A DNA stretch of 32,371 bases, taken from assembly GCA_036639955.1 (NCBI GenBank), contig JAVWHP010000013.1, forward strand, positions 1 through 32,371, given 5' to 3'. The position numbers were made by a program, and so were the translations under genes. Below are positions 1 through 7,395 of the stretch, piece by piece. The DNA comes from JAVWHP01 sp036639955. Lineage in GTDB: Bacteria; Bacillota_I; Bacilli_A; Erysipelotrichales; Erysipelotrichaceae. The notes under the pieces are model-generated. The model searched no databases. It was not told the origin of the DNA and was given only the letters and a program-made list of their open reading frames with translations. Each line of letters opens with the position of its first letter. Position 1 is the stretch's first letter.

Positions 1-100
1 TTCATTAATCTCATTTTATTTACCTGGCCTTTCTTACTTCAATTTTTTTATAAAAACCATCACACTTATTGATTAAAAACTTTTAGATTGGGAGAATCTT

Positions 101-325
101 AAAGTTAACCATAGTCAACTTGCTCGTGAAATAAACATTGAGTGACGCTCTATTACTAAATACATTAAGTTATATAGAAAATCTTAAAGCCATTCAATAC
201 AGCCCAGTTTGACTGTTGTATCCCCTTATTAAAGAATTACTTCACCAGCAAATTAAGGTGTAGGCTTATAAGCATGAATGGAGCACAATTAAGCTTTCAT
301 CGTTGTCTTTCTACTATAAAAGAAT
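101..325 (+). pseudogene. decayed transposase-like HTH fragment
   Basis: One frame from 101 reads VNHSQLAREINIE, a stop, then RSITKYIKLYRKS, which resembles the N-terminal helix-turn-helix of IS21-type transposases (pattern 'REI...R.ITKYI'). A second frame continues as NLKAIQYSPV, stop, LLYPLIKELLHQQIKV, stop, with more stops after it. No open frame survives and no terminal repeats were recognised. I read it as an old insertion-sequence scrap. The IS21 assignment is tentative, because other HTH transposases share this pattern. Confidence 0.35.
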
Positions 326-407
326 TTAAAACTAAGTAATATAGAAAAGAAAAACAATAAAAGAAACATCACCTATAAGATTAGAAACATCAAAAGACCA
401 ACACACC

Positions 408-450
408 CAAATACAACTCAAATACAACCCAAATACAACCCAAATACATT
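408..450. repeat. 11-bp tandem repeat, about four copies
   Basis: The unit caaatacaacc repeats at 408, 419, 430 and 441, with one C/T difference and a truncated last copy. The period is close to one helical turn. It lies just beyond the terminator of the arsenic operon. No function is visible, and it may be replication slippage in decayed DNA. Confidence 0.8.
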
Positions 451-454
451 GAAA

Positions 455-480
455 AGATTAACTGTCATTTCAGTTAATCT
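455..480 (-). terminator. intrinsic terminator of the ars operon
   Basis: A perfect 10-bp stem (455-464 with 471-480, arm agattaactg) has a 6-base loop and is followed on the minus strand by TTTTC. The 3' end of arsC, including the stop codon at 479-481, overlaps the first arm, so translation termination and the hairpin are physically coupled. Confidence 0.75.
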
Positions 481-895
481 ATATAAGTAAATTAGAGTAA
501 GTAATTATATTAGCTTTAAGTTCTAATATGAACTTCTCTATATCTTTTATAACTTTTAAAAATTCAATATCACCCAAATTAGTTGGATCTTTAAGTCCTA
601 AATCTTTATAATATTTAGCTTCAACTTTAGGACAAACTACATTACATCCCATAGTTATAACTATATCTACATCTGGTATATCTTCTAATAGTTTACTATA
701 TTGATTAATAGTCATATCAATACTATATAATTCTTTCATTAATCTTACTGCATCCTTATTAATTTCATCTTTTAACGCAGTCCCTGCACTATAACTCTCT
801 AATATATCACTAGCATAATATTTACAAAGAGCTTCAGCAATCTGTGATCTACATGAATTATGTACACATATAAATGCTATTTTATATTTCTTCAT
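479..895 (-). CDS. arsC: arsenate reductase, thioredoxin-coupled LMW-phosphatase type
   Basis: The 138-residue protein has the low-molecular-weight tyrosine phosphatase fold used by thioredoxin-linked ArsC, which reduces arsenate to arsenite in the cytoplasm. Visible motifs are the P-loop CX5R at residues 10-16 (CVHNSCR), the resolving cysteine pair C84 and C88 in MGCNVVCP, and the general-acid region LKDPT near 101-105. Length matches the family (130-140). The start overlaps the 3' end of the thioredoxin-like gene by 14 bases, which implies translational coupling. Its own ribosome site (gag upstream of ATG) is weak. It is the last gene of the arsR-arsP-trx-arsC operon. Some members of this family act as plain phosphotyrosine phosphatases, but the extra cysteine pair and the operon favour arsenate reduction. 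Confidence 0.88.
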   Translation of the reverse strand: MKKYKIAFICVHNSCRSQIAEALCKYYASDILESYSAGTALKDEINKDAVRLMKELYSIDMTINQYSKLLEDIPDVDIVITMGCNVVCPKVEAKYYKDLGLKDPTNLGDIEFLKVIKDIEKFILELKANIITYSNLLI

Positions 896-1157
896 TTTTC
901 AATAACTCTTTAATTTCTTTAACATTTAATCTTTTTCCACTACTAACTACTTTAGCATTTATTATTAATGCTGGTAAACTCATTACTCCACTTTTAGCTA
1001 TAACTATATTATCACTTATAAACATTACTTCTTCTTTAATATTCAATTCTATTAATGCTTCTTTAACATTATCTAAAAAAGCTTTACTACATTTACAGTT
1101 TCCTCCAAATACTATTACTTTTTTTAATTCATAATCATTCATCATATGTTTTATCAT
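882..1157 (-). CDS. thioredoxin-like small redox protein with CXC motif
   Basis: The 91-residue protein resembles the redox-active-disulfide / Thioredoxin_3 family (KKVIVFG, then cysteines, a helix, and a MSLPALIINAKVV strand with the cis-Pro position). These small proteins commonly accompany ArsP-type permeases. The usual active site is CXXC (as in GCxxC); here it reads GGNCKCSK, so the cysteines are C21 and C23 with one residue between. The start at 1157 follows GGAGG at a 7-base spacing; internal Met5 and Met6 have no comparable site. It overlaps arsC. A role as electron donor to ArsC or as a metalloid-handling partner of the permease is inference. Confidence 0.75.
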   Translation of the reverse strand: MIKHMMNDYELKKVIVFGGNCKCSKAFLDNVKEALIELNIKEEVMFISDNIVIAKSGVMSLPALIINAKVVSSGKRLNVKEIKELLKNEEI

Positions 1158-1212
1158 ATATTACCTCCATGATACACATCCAGTGCATTATATATATTAT
1201 TATACATGTTTA

Positions 1213-2184
1213 TTAAGCTATTATATTAAATAAATAACCTACAATTATAATACCTAACGTTACTATAGTTATGAAGATACCTAATAATTTAGGTTTTATT
1301 ACTTCTTTTAACATTATAATAGAAGGTAAAGATAAAGCAGTAACTGCCATCATAAAAGAAAGAATAGTACCTAAACCTACACCTTTAATAAGTAAAGCCT
1401 CAGCTATAGGAATAGTACCAAAGATATCTCCATACATAGGAATACCTATAATAGTAGCTAATATAACATTAAAAGGATTATTAGAACCCAAAGTATTCAT
1501 AATGAATTCTGTAGGAATAACATTATGGATAAGAGCCCCTATACCTACTCCTATAAGTATATATTTATATACTTTCTTATAAGTAAATATAACTTGTTGT
1601 TTAGCATAAATAATTCTATCCTTATTGTTTAATTCTTCTATAGCTAAACTATTACATTCATATTTTATAACATATTTATCTAAATTTAAATATTCTATAA
1701 TACTTCCACATACTACTGCTAGTATTAATCCTACTATTACATATATTAATGCTATTCTAGTACCAAATATACTCATTAATAATACTAGTGATCCTAGATC
1801 TACTAATGGTGATGATATTAGAAAAGCAAAGGTTACTCCAATTGGTAGATTAGCATTAGTAAATCCTATAAATAAAGGTATTGAAGAACAACTACAGAAA
1901 GGAGTTAGTGTCCCTAATAAAGCACTTAATATTCTTGCTCCTAAGCCACTATAGTGGCTTAAAATACGTTTAGTTCTTTCAGGTGGAAAATAACTCTGTA
2001 TATAACTTACTATAAATATTAATATAACTAAAAGTATACTAATTTTAATTACATCATATATAAAGAAATGAAGGCTACTACCAAGCTTACTATCTAAATC
2101 TATATTTATAAATTCTAATATACTAGCAAGGCCTTCATTTAACCATTTCATTCCTAATATTTGTTGCTGTATAAAGTTCCACAT
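1213..2184 (-). CDS. arsP: ArsP-type permease (organoarsenical / metalloid efflux family, PF03773)
   Basis: The 323-residue membrane protein has about eight hydrophobic segments in two halves. The family signature TPFCSCSSIPLFIGF lies at about 94-108 (C97, C99), the second-half motif is GIPMYGDIFGTIPIAEAL, and a hydrophilic cytoplasmic loop sits at about 165-205. Characterised ArsP proteins export trivalent methylated or aromatic arsenicals through paired cysteines; the wider family is annotated simply as permease. The gene lies 3 bases downstream of arsR and upstream of the thioredoxin-like gene, so it is co-transcribed. Position in an arsR/arsC operon supports arsenic, but other soft-metal substrates are possible. 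Confidence 0.85.
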   Translation of the reverse strand: MWNFIQQQILGMKWLNEGLASILEFINIDLDSKLGSSLHFFIYDVIKISILLVILIFIVSYIQSYFPPERTKRILSHYSGLGARILSALLGTLTPFCSCSSIPLFIGFTNANLPIGVTFAFLISSPLVDLGSLVLLMSIFGTRIALIYVIVGLILAVVCGSIIEYLNLDKYVIKYECNSLAIEELNNKDRIIYAKQQVIFTYKKVYKYILIGVGIGALIHNVIPTEFIMNTLGSNNPFNVILATIIGIPMYGDIFGTIPIAEALLIKGVGLGTILSFMMAVTALSLPSIIMLKEVIKPKLLGIFITIVTLGIIIVGYLFNIIA

Positions 2185-2187
2185 TAC

Positions 2188-2445
2188 TTATGATAAGCTA
2201 CAAACATAAGCTTTAAATTCTTCTATTGTATTCATTTTAAGTTTATAATGTGTCCATTTCCCATCTTTTCTAGCTTCTACTATATTTGCTTCGCATAGTT
2301 GTTTCATATGATGTGATAATGTGGATTGGTTACAGTCTAATTTTTCTAGTAGTTCACAAGCACACTTTTCTCCAGTTTTTAATTCTTCTATTATTAGTAA
2401 TCTATTACTATCTGCTAATGCTTTTACTATATCTAGTTTATCCAT
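2188..2445 (-). CDS. arsR: ArsR/SmtB-family repressor
   Basis: The compact 85-residue winged-helix repressor lacks the longer C-terminal tail of many ArsR proteins. The sensor region in helix 3 reads GEKCACELLEKLDCNQSTLSHHMK, written here in two parts: C28 and C30 form the CXC (equivalent to the ELCVCDL box) and C38 is a candidate third ligand. STLSHHMKQL is the recognition helix and the wing follows (ARKDGKWTHYKL). The start has a strong AGGAGG site. It is the first gene of the operon and faces two palindromic boxes placed over its own promoter, so autorepression relieved by As(III) or a related thiophilic metal is expected. Confidence 0.9.
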   Translation of the reverse strand: MDKLDIVKALADSNRLLIIEELKTGEKCACELLEKLDCNQSTLSHHMKQLCEANIVEARKDGKWTHYKLKMNTIEEFKAYVCSLS

Positions 2446-2460
2446 TGGATTGCCTCCTAT

Positions 2461-2520
2461 ATATCGATGTTTGTCAATATATAAAATTATAACTTACATA
2501 TCGATGTGTGTCAATATATG
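2461..2520 (-). promoter_or_regulatory. ars promoter with two ArsR-type operator boxes
   Basis: On the minus strand a perfect -35 TTGACA (2509-2514) and -10 TATAAT (2486-2491) are 17 bases apart. Two near-identical boxes of about 23 bp lie at 2461-2483 and 2498-2520, spaced 37 bp centre to centre. Each is an imperfect palindrome with 9-base arms atatatYga and tcgatatat around six bases. The upstream box covers the -35 and the downstream one lies at about +4 to +26, beside the ribosome site. Confidence 0.85.
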
Positions 2521-2534
2521 AGTTATATTATTTA

Positions 2535-2786
2535 TTATCCTTTTAGTCCTGCTGTTTGACGATCCATATTCTCGATAACAACATCATAGATATCTCCTAA
2601 GGATGCACCATATGCTAGAACTAACCAAGGTGTATTAGTATGATAATGAATTTTTATAAGTTCATTATCACCAACTGCGAGTAAACAATCTCCTTCAATA
2701 TTATTTGTTATATATTCAGTTATAACATCCTCATTAAGATTAGTACCTTCTATTAATAATTGTGTATCATATTTATATTCTAACAT
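2535..2786 (-). CDS. stand-alone FakA C-terminal-like (DAK phosphatase-type) domain protein
   Basis: The 83-residue protein aligns by eye with only the last part of FakA/YloV-type fatty acid kinase: Y.TQ-LIEG near the start, then GDCLLAVGDNELIKIHYHTN (residues about 32-51), and VLAYGASLGDIYDVVIENM at 57-75. FakA phosphorylates fatty acids bound by FakB; the isolated C-terminal region has no kinase domain. A good AAAGGAG site precedes the ATG at 2786, so this is a real short gene and not a fragment. Similar small proteins in databases carry names such as 'kinase to dihydroxyacetone kinase'. Function is unknown. It follows the DEAD-box gene's terminator, so it is probably a separate transcript. 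Confidence 0.75.
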   Translation of the reverse strand: MLEYKYDTQLLIEGTNLNEDVITEYITNNIEGDCLLAVGDNELIKIHYHTNTPWLVLAYGASLGDIYDVVIENMDRQTAGLKG

Positions 2787-2830
2787 AGTATTTCTCCTTT
2801 GCTCTATAAGCTACATATATTATACACTAA

Positions 2831-2859
2831 AATACGGATGCCCATAAGGCATCCGTATT
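2831..2859 (-). terminator. intrinsic terminator after the DEAD-box gene
   Basis: A perfect 12-bp GC-containing stem (aatacggatgcc at 2831-2842 with ggcatccgtatt at 2848-2859) has a 5-base loop, then TTTTAG on the minus strand. It is placed 22 bases past the helicase stop codon. Confidence 0.85.
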
Positions 2860-2881
2860 GATTTATATATATTATATTCTA

Positions 2882-4261
2882 TTATCTTCCTCTTTGAGAT
2901 TGTTTAGGTTTCTTAGCAGATCCCTTTACCTTTTGACCTTTAAATCCATTATTTGAAGCATTCTTATTTGCAAAGAATTTACTTTGATTACTTGTTTTCT
3001 TACCATCACTTGCCTTAGCTTGATTAACCTTATCAACCTTATCCTTAACTTTAGCTTTATCATTTCTATTTGTCTTAGAACTATGAGAACTATTACCTCT
3101 TCCCTGTCCTTGAACCTTCTTAGGGCTCTTCTTAGTTACTAACATTGGATAATCATGTTCTTCTATAACTGGTATATTCATCTTAATAAGTTTCTCTATT
3201 TGTTTAATATAATCTTTTTCATCTATATCACAAAAAGAAATAGAAGTCCCATCTTTACCAGCACGTCCTGTTCTACCAATTCTATGAACATATGATTCAG
3301 CTTCATTAGGTATTTCATAATTAAATACATGACTTAATTCATTTACATCTATACCTCTAGCTGCAATATCAGTAGCTACTAATACTCTTAGTTTACCATC
3401 TTTAAAAGAAGATAGTGCTAACTGTCTAGCATTCTGAGACTTATTACCATGGATTACTCCTGTAGGTATATTCTCAGCTAATAAAAACTTAGCTAATCTA
3501 TTAGCATTTGATTTAGTTCTAGTAAATACTAAAGCACTTTGTACCTTTTCTTTTTCTAATAGTTGTAATAATAAATGTTTCTTATTAGTCTTATCCACAT
3601 AATATAATGATTGTTTAATGTTTTCTACAGTTGATGATACTGGAGTAACTTCTACAAATACCGGATCCTTTAATAATGTACTAGCTAATGCTTTAATCTC
3701 ATTTGGCATCGTAGCACTAAAGAATAAAGTTTGTTTCTTTACTGGTAATTTAGCAATAATCTTTTTAACATCATTTAAGAATCCCATATCTAGCATTCTA
3801 TCTGCTTCATCTAATATAAATATTTCTACTTTACTTAAATCTACAATTCTTTGTTTTATTAAATCATTAAGTCTTCCAGGAGTTGCTATAACAATATCTA
3901 CTCCATTACTAATTGCTTTTTCTTGAGGTTTTTGTGGTACTCCTCCAAATATTACAGTACTATTTATAGTAGTATATTTAGCATAAGATTTAATATTTTC
4001 TTCTATTTGTGTAGCTAACTCTCTTGTAGGTGTTAATATTAAAGATCTAATAGCTAACTTATTATGTTTCTTTAAATGTTGAATAGTAGGTATTGAAAAA
4101 GCAGCTGTTTTACCTGTTCCTGTTTGAGCACAGCCTAAAACATCTTTTCCTAATAAAGCATCAGGTATTGCTTGTTCTTGTATAGGTGTTGCTTCCTTAT
4201 AACCTTGCTCAGCAATAGCTTTAAGGATTGGTTCTATAATGTCTAATTTATTAAATTCCAT
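2882..4261 (-). CDS. DEAD-box RNA helicase, RhlE/CshA-like
   Basis: The 459-residue helicase has all core motifs in order: Q motif (ATPIQEQAIP), Walker A AQTGTGKT (about 40-47), PTRELATQ, GG, TPGR, DEAD within ILDEADRMLDMGF, SAT (FFSAT), VFTRTK, ATDIAARGID and HRIGRTGRAG. Residues from about 385 to the end form a Lys/Ser/Gln/Asn-rich basic tail (ends KKPKQSQRGR), as in RNA-binding extensions of cold-shock and ribosome-assembly helicases. It unwinds RNA duplexes in an ATP-dependent way, in degradosome or ribosome biogenesis roles. The putative -10 TATAAT at 4350-4355 leaves a leader of roughly 80 bases, compatible with post-transcriptional control. RhlE versus CshA cannot be settled by eye. 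Confidence 0.93.
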   Translation of the reverse strand: MEFNKLDIIEPILKAIAEQGYKEATPIQEQAIPDALLGKDVLGCAQTGTGKTAAFSIPTIQHLKKHNKLAIRSLILTPTRELATQIEENIKSYAKYTTINSTVIFGGVPQKPQEKAISNGVDIVIATPGRLNDLIKQRIVDLSKVEIFILDEADRMLDMGFLNDVKKIIAKLPVKKQTLFFSATMPNEIKALASTLLKDPVFVEVTPVSSTVENIKQSLYYVDKTNKKHLLLQLLEKEKVQSALVFTRTKSNANRLAKFLLAENIPTGVIHGNKSQNARQLALSSFKDGKLRVLVATDIAARGIDVNELSHVFNYEIPNEAESYVHRIGRTGRAGKDGTSISFCDIDEKDYIKQIEKLIKMNIPVIEEHDYPMLVTKKSPKKVQGQGRGNSSHSSKTNRNDKAKVKDKVDKVNQAKASDGKKTSNQSKFFANKNASNNGFKGQKVKGSAKKPKQSQRGR

Positions 4262-4349
4262 ATTTTCTCTTTTCTTTAGTAATAAAAAGCGACACTAGTT
4301 CATACTTACTTAAGCATCGCATTACTGTATTTTATTTAAGTGCTTGCGT

Positions 4350-4415
4350 ATTATAACATACTTTCTTATTAAAAGCGAAGAATACATATGTGATAATAAT
4401 ATACTGTGTTATAAT
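4350..4415. promoter_or_regulatory. divergent -10 elements between helicase gene and 4441 gene
   Basis: A minus-strand TATAAT (4350-4355) points to the DEAD-box gene and a plus-strand TATAAT (4410-4415) points to the gene at 4441. Neither has a convincing -35 at 16-18 bases, so the assignment rests on the -10 match and position only. Confidence 0.4.
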
Positions 4416-4440
4416 TATTCCTATAGAGAGGGTGTTGTTA

Positions 4441-5730
4441 ATGTTTTTTAAAAAGAAATTAAATGAAGAAGAAGGCTGGAGTAAAACAGTATTTAATACA
4501 TTATTAATAAATAAAGAAAAGAAATTATTATCAGTTAATAATAAAATATTCCCTTTAGAAAGTTTAATTGATTATAGTTATAATCCAGATACTCAAATTC
4601 AGTCTAGTACAAGTTCAAATGTAGTTGATACTAATTTTTTTAATATTTGGTGTGCTTATGAAGATAAAGGTTTAGCAGGTATTTATCCTATGATGTCTGT
4701 AAGTTCTAGATTAGAAAATAGTACTAATAAGAAATATATTAGAAGGCATCTGATCCGGTTATACTTTTATACTGATAAGAATTACTATTCGGATATTGAG
4801 TATAGTGAAAACTTTAAGGGAGATTATGAGGCTGAAGAAGCTGCTGAAAAGTTAGTTTTTAATATTATAGGTTTTATAATAGAGAGTATACATAAATATC
4901 ATTATTCTAAAATAATAGAATTAGCTAATCCTATTATTAAGGATAATGGTGTACATAGTTTATGTGATAGCTTTAGTTATTGTTATAGTACTAATATATT
5001 AACTATAGATAATGTAGATTATAATTATAAAGATATATTTACTTTTGAAATTGTAGAGAGACATAAACGTGATGTAGAAGTATTTAGTGCTGCTACTGGT
5101 TATGGTAAGGTTTCTGCTATGTTAGATTATAGTTCTTATTTATTAGAGTTTAGTTTAAATTCTAATAAGAATGATAGAATAGAAGTATTATTAATAGATA
5201 AGAGTAATCCTATAATGATTAATTATTTAGTAGATCTACAAACTATAAAAGATATAGAATTAGTTATGAAAGATATAGTTGATTGTAATAATAAAACTAG
5301 AGTAAATACTAGTGAGGTTATAGCTATAGGTACTCATGAAATATATACTAATCTTTCTTATAACTTAGAAGATAAGGTATTAATAGTTAATGGTAGATCT
5401 ATTGCTTTAAGTTCTATTGATAGAGTAGATCATAGGGCTAATTATAATGCTGTAGAATCTTTATGTGCTTCTAAAGAAGATATGTTTGATTATAGTTATT
5501 CTAGTGCTAAACGTTTGGCTAATGAAAATAAGTTTTTAAATGATAAAAAGCTTACTCGTATTAGCACTTTCTATACTGATATATATTTAGATATTTATTT
5601 AAATGATAGTGAAGTAATTACTTTAGTAATCATTGGTGTTATAAAAGATAATAGTTCTAGAATATATTATTCTATGCTTAATATTACCCAGGATATAATT
5701 AATTTTATTAATACATTACGTTCATATTAA
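4441..5730 (+). CDS. uncharacterised protein with three similar domains
   Basis: The 429-residue soluble protein is not recognised. The start at 4441 is chosen because a GAGAGGG site lies 8 bases upstream and the protein opens with MFFKKKLNEEE; the open frame extends 17 codons further up without a site. Three segments share a pattern of strand, KEKKLLSVN or similar turn, strand, then an S(I/L)(I/D) turn: about 13-48 (LLINKEKKLLSVNNKIFPLESLI), 178-205 (YCYSTNILTIDNVDYNYKDI) and 303-330 (LSYNLEDKVLIVNGRSIALSSI). Each is followed by a beta-rich stretch and a closing amphipathic helix (near 135-155, 266-281, 413-428). This looks like a triplicated PH-like/bPH fold, but that is inference. It is a single gene between a divergent promoter and a shared terminator. 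Confidence 0.8.
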   Translation: MFFKKKLNEEEGWSKTVFNTLLINKEKKLLSVNNKIFPLESLIDYSYNPDTQIQSSTSSNVVDTNFFNIWCAYEDKGLAGIYPMMSVSSRLENSTNKKYIRRHLIRLYFYTDKNYYSDIEYSENFKGDYEAEEAAEKLVFNIIGFIIESIHKYHYSKIIELANPIIKDNGVHSLCDSFSYCYSTNILTIDNVDYNYKDIFTFEIVERHKRDVEVFSAATGYGKVSAMLDYSSYLLEFSLNSNKNDRIEVLLIDKSNPIMINYLVDLQTIKDIELVMKDIVDCNNKTRVNTSEVIAIGTHEIYTNLSYNLEDKVLIVNGRSIALSSIDRVDHRANYNAVESLCASKEDMFDYSYSSAKRLANENKFLNDKKLTRISTFYTDIYLDIYLNDSEVITLVIIGVIKDNSSRIYYSMLNITQDIINFINTLRSY

Positions 5731-5804
5731 TTAATAGCTTAATTACTATTGGATTGTTATTGTTTAGTAATTGTTTAGTTAGTGTTTGTTTCTTATAATG
5801 ATTT

Positions 5805-5852
5805 AAACAAATAAAAAGGATTAGTTTAGAACTTAATCCTTTTTATTTGTTT
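5805..5852. terminator. bidirectional terminator between convergent genes
   Basis: A perfect inverted repeat of about 19 bp (5805-5823 with 5834-5852, arm containing aaaaaggatta) has A-tract and T-tract arms, so it can work on both strands. It serves the gene ending at 5730 (plus) and the gene ending at 5887 (minus). Confidence 0.85.
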
Positions 5853-5886
5853 AATCTAGCATGTTTATTAGCTTATACAATTGGAT

Positions 5887-6192
5887 TTATTGTACTTTTA
5901 CTAAATTCTTTTTTATGTTAACTATTGTACCAATTAATCCTAAACTTAGTAATGCAGCACCTATAATCATAAAGATACTATTTGTAAGATTTCCAAAGAC
6001 TGAGCCATTGAATAATGCTAAACCTATTCCCATTATTATATTAATTACTCCGTTAGGTTTAAGCCAAGCTTTAACTGATTCTTCAGTGTAATTTTTAAAG
6101 CCACTTTTCTGAAATGGAACGAATACACCTAATACGTTCATTATTCCTTCGCATACAAATAGAATTGCTATTACATAAATTGTCATATCCAT
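5887..6192 (-). CDS. small three-helix membrane protein, DUF3784-like
   Basis: The 101-residue protein has three hydrophobic segments: about 3-25 (IYVIAILFVCEGIMNVLGVF), 46-62 (VINIIMGIGLALF) and 72-92 (IFMIIGAALLSLGLIGTIV), with a charged cytoplasmic-type tail NIKKNLVKVQ. The start at 6192 (MDMTIY) has AGGAGG 7 bases upstream; the open frame reaches 6216 but without a site. The layout (helix, loop with Y-T-E-E-S-V, two helices) recalls the DUF3784 group of Bacillota membrane proteins. No function is known, and it is monocistronic as far as visible. Confidence 0.7.
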   Translation of the reverse strand: MDMTIYVIAILFVCEGIMNVLGVFVPFQKSGFKNYTEESVKAWLKPNGVINIIMGIGLALFNGSVFGNLTNSIFMIIGAALLSLGLIGTIVNIKKNLVKVQ

Positions 6193-6483
6193 AATTCTAC
6201 CTCCTAGAATATTCATATTCTTCTATAACTTTATATTAGTCTAATTGTATTTAGAAGTCAATTATTCTATAAAAGAACAAAATTATATTAATACATTTTA
6301 CAATATTTAATATATTATTCGTAATGTCTTAGTTTTTCTATATGAGTATATCTCATTTTTACGTTTATATTATATACTTTCAAATAAGTTCACTAATATA
6401 AAATAGCTTAGCTTCATTATTATTGATAAATGACATAAAATCATTAAAAGTACATTCATTAAATTTACTAAGTTGGTCAATAC
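6193..6483. other. AT-rich spacer, no gene seen
   Basis: About 290 bases hold the promoter region of the small membrane gene and no open frame with a ribosome site. No strong hairpin was seen. Confidence 0.6.
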
Positions 6484-7191
6484 CTAACTTTTTATCAATC
6501 GAAGTTTGATTAAGGCTATTAAACGTTTAAGAACATTCTTTTTATTTTCTATTTCATTTATTAATTTCTTTAATATTTCATCAATTTTTTCTTTGTCACT
6601 ATTTGGAGGTATCTCATGACATCCGCTAACCTTTATTAATGAATATTTGTTAATTTCATCATTATATTTTTTTAAATTTAAATCAGCAATATTCCCACCA
6701 TGATAAAAAAAATTTGTTTTATTAGCCTTTGTTTTCCTTGTGACAAAGTCATTCTCTATTCTTGAAGTAATGCTATCAACTTTATTTTTCTCCATTTTAT
6801 TATCAAGGCCTATTATCTCATGTACCTCTTGAACAGCTATGACATCATAATCTTCTTCAATACATTTAAATGATTTATTATTTTTCGCAATATGATCCCA
6901 AAGTCTTTTTTCTAATTTTCTACTTTTACCAACATAAAAATGTTTTTCTTTTTCTTCTTCTTCTACTTCTTCTACTTCTTCTACTTCTTCTACTTCTTCT
7001 ACTTCTTTATTTTTTAATTCAAGTTCTATCATGTAAATATAATATTTATCCATATCAAAAAATCTCCTTTTTTGCGCAATATGATCCCAAAGTCTTTTTC
7101 CTAATTTTCTACTTTTACCAACATAAAAATGTTTTTCATTTTCTTTATTTTTTAATTTAAGTTCTATCATGTAAATATAATATTTAACCAT
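6484..7191 (-). CDS. GIY-YIG-like protein with duplicated N-terminus and VEE repeat
   Basis: The 235-residue reading has a GIY-YIG nuclease N-terminal half: YYIYMIEL (first strand), HFYVGKS (YIG strand), KRLWDHI (Arg and His positions). This block occurs twice, at residues 3-40 and 49-108, the second copy being expanded by acidic VEE repeats. The rest (109-235) contains DVIAVQEV and a C-terminal Lys-rich helix. The duplicated DNA carries a ribosome site and ATG, so the ancestral start is probably Met47 (7053, AAGGAG 9 bases upstream) while Met1 (7191) has the copied site. Both may be used. The endonuclease role is inferred from the fold. Only the second copy is followed by the remainder of the domain. 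It sits next to a Fic pseudogene, in accessory DNA. Confidence 0.65.
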   Translation of the reverse strand: MVKYYIYMIELKLKNKENEKHFYVGKSRKLGKRLWDHIAQKRRFFDMDKYYIYMIELELKNKEVEEVEEVEEVEEVEEEEKEKHFYVGKSRKLEKRLWDHIAKNNKSFKCIEEDYDVIAVQEVHEIIGLDNKMEKNKVDSITSRIENDFVTRKTKANKTNFFYHGGNIADLNLKKYNDEINKYSLIKVSGCHEIPPNSDKEKIDEILKKLINEIENKKNVLKRLIALIKLRLIKS

Positions 7192-7208
7192 ATCAAAAAA
7201 TCTCCTTT
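6886..7208. repeat. tandem duplication of the 5' end of the GIY-YIG gene
   Basis: Copy 1 (7075-7208, about 134 bp) and copy 2 (6886-7074, 189 bp) are near identical from cgcaatatgatcccaaag to the ribosome site aaaaggag, except for about 54 extra bases of trinucleotide-type repeat in copy 2. Few substitutions separate them, so the duplication is recent. The reading frame is kept through the junction. Confidence 0.85.
6961..7005. repeat. 9-bp in-frame microsatellite, five copies
   Basis: The unit ttctacttc repeats five times without a mismatch and codes (Glu-Val-Glu) units on the minus strand. A 9-bp unit changes protein length but not frame, so size variation between strains is expected, not on/off phase switching. 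Confidence 0.85.
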
Positions 7209-7269
7209 TCCAATTGTTGCACGCTTCATAAGCATAAAGTCAATTAACAATTATCTTTATCTTATTTAC

Positions 7270-7290
7270 ATTATAACACACTGTTATAAT
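7270..7290. promoter_or_regulatory. palindrome containing back-to-back -10 boxes
   Basis: A perfect 9-3-9 inverted repeat (attataaca, three bases, tgttataat) places TATAAT on both strands. The minus-strand copy is about 80 bases ahead of the GIY-YIG gene and is the best -10 for it. It could also be an operator. No clear -35 was seen. Confidence 0.5.
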
Positions 7291-7395
7291 ATTTGGTATT
7301 AGGTTTCAGAATATTATCAATACTTTTTGAATTTGCATTGGGCAATTAAATAAGTTTCAATAAGATACCCTTATGTCTTAGGTTTTCTATAAAAC

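Noticed and set aside
1625..1954. Plus-strand open frame of 109 codons
   Set aside because: Shadow of the permease gene, no start signals, and the minus strand shows clear ArsP motifs.
6961..7005. Regular short repeats that might be a CRISPR array
   Set aside because: 9-bp perfect tandem units without spacers, in frame inside a coding region.
6870..7160. Plus-strand open frame rich in Leu
   Set aside because: Antisense of the GIY-YIG repeats; poly-Leu comes from the reversed VEE array.
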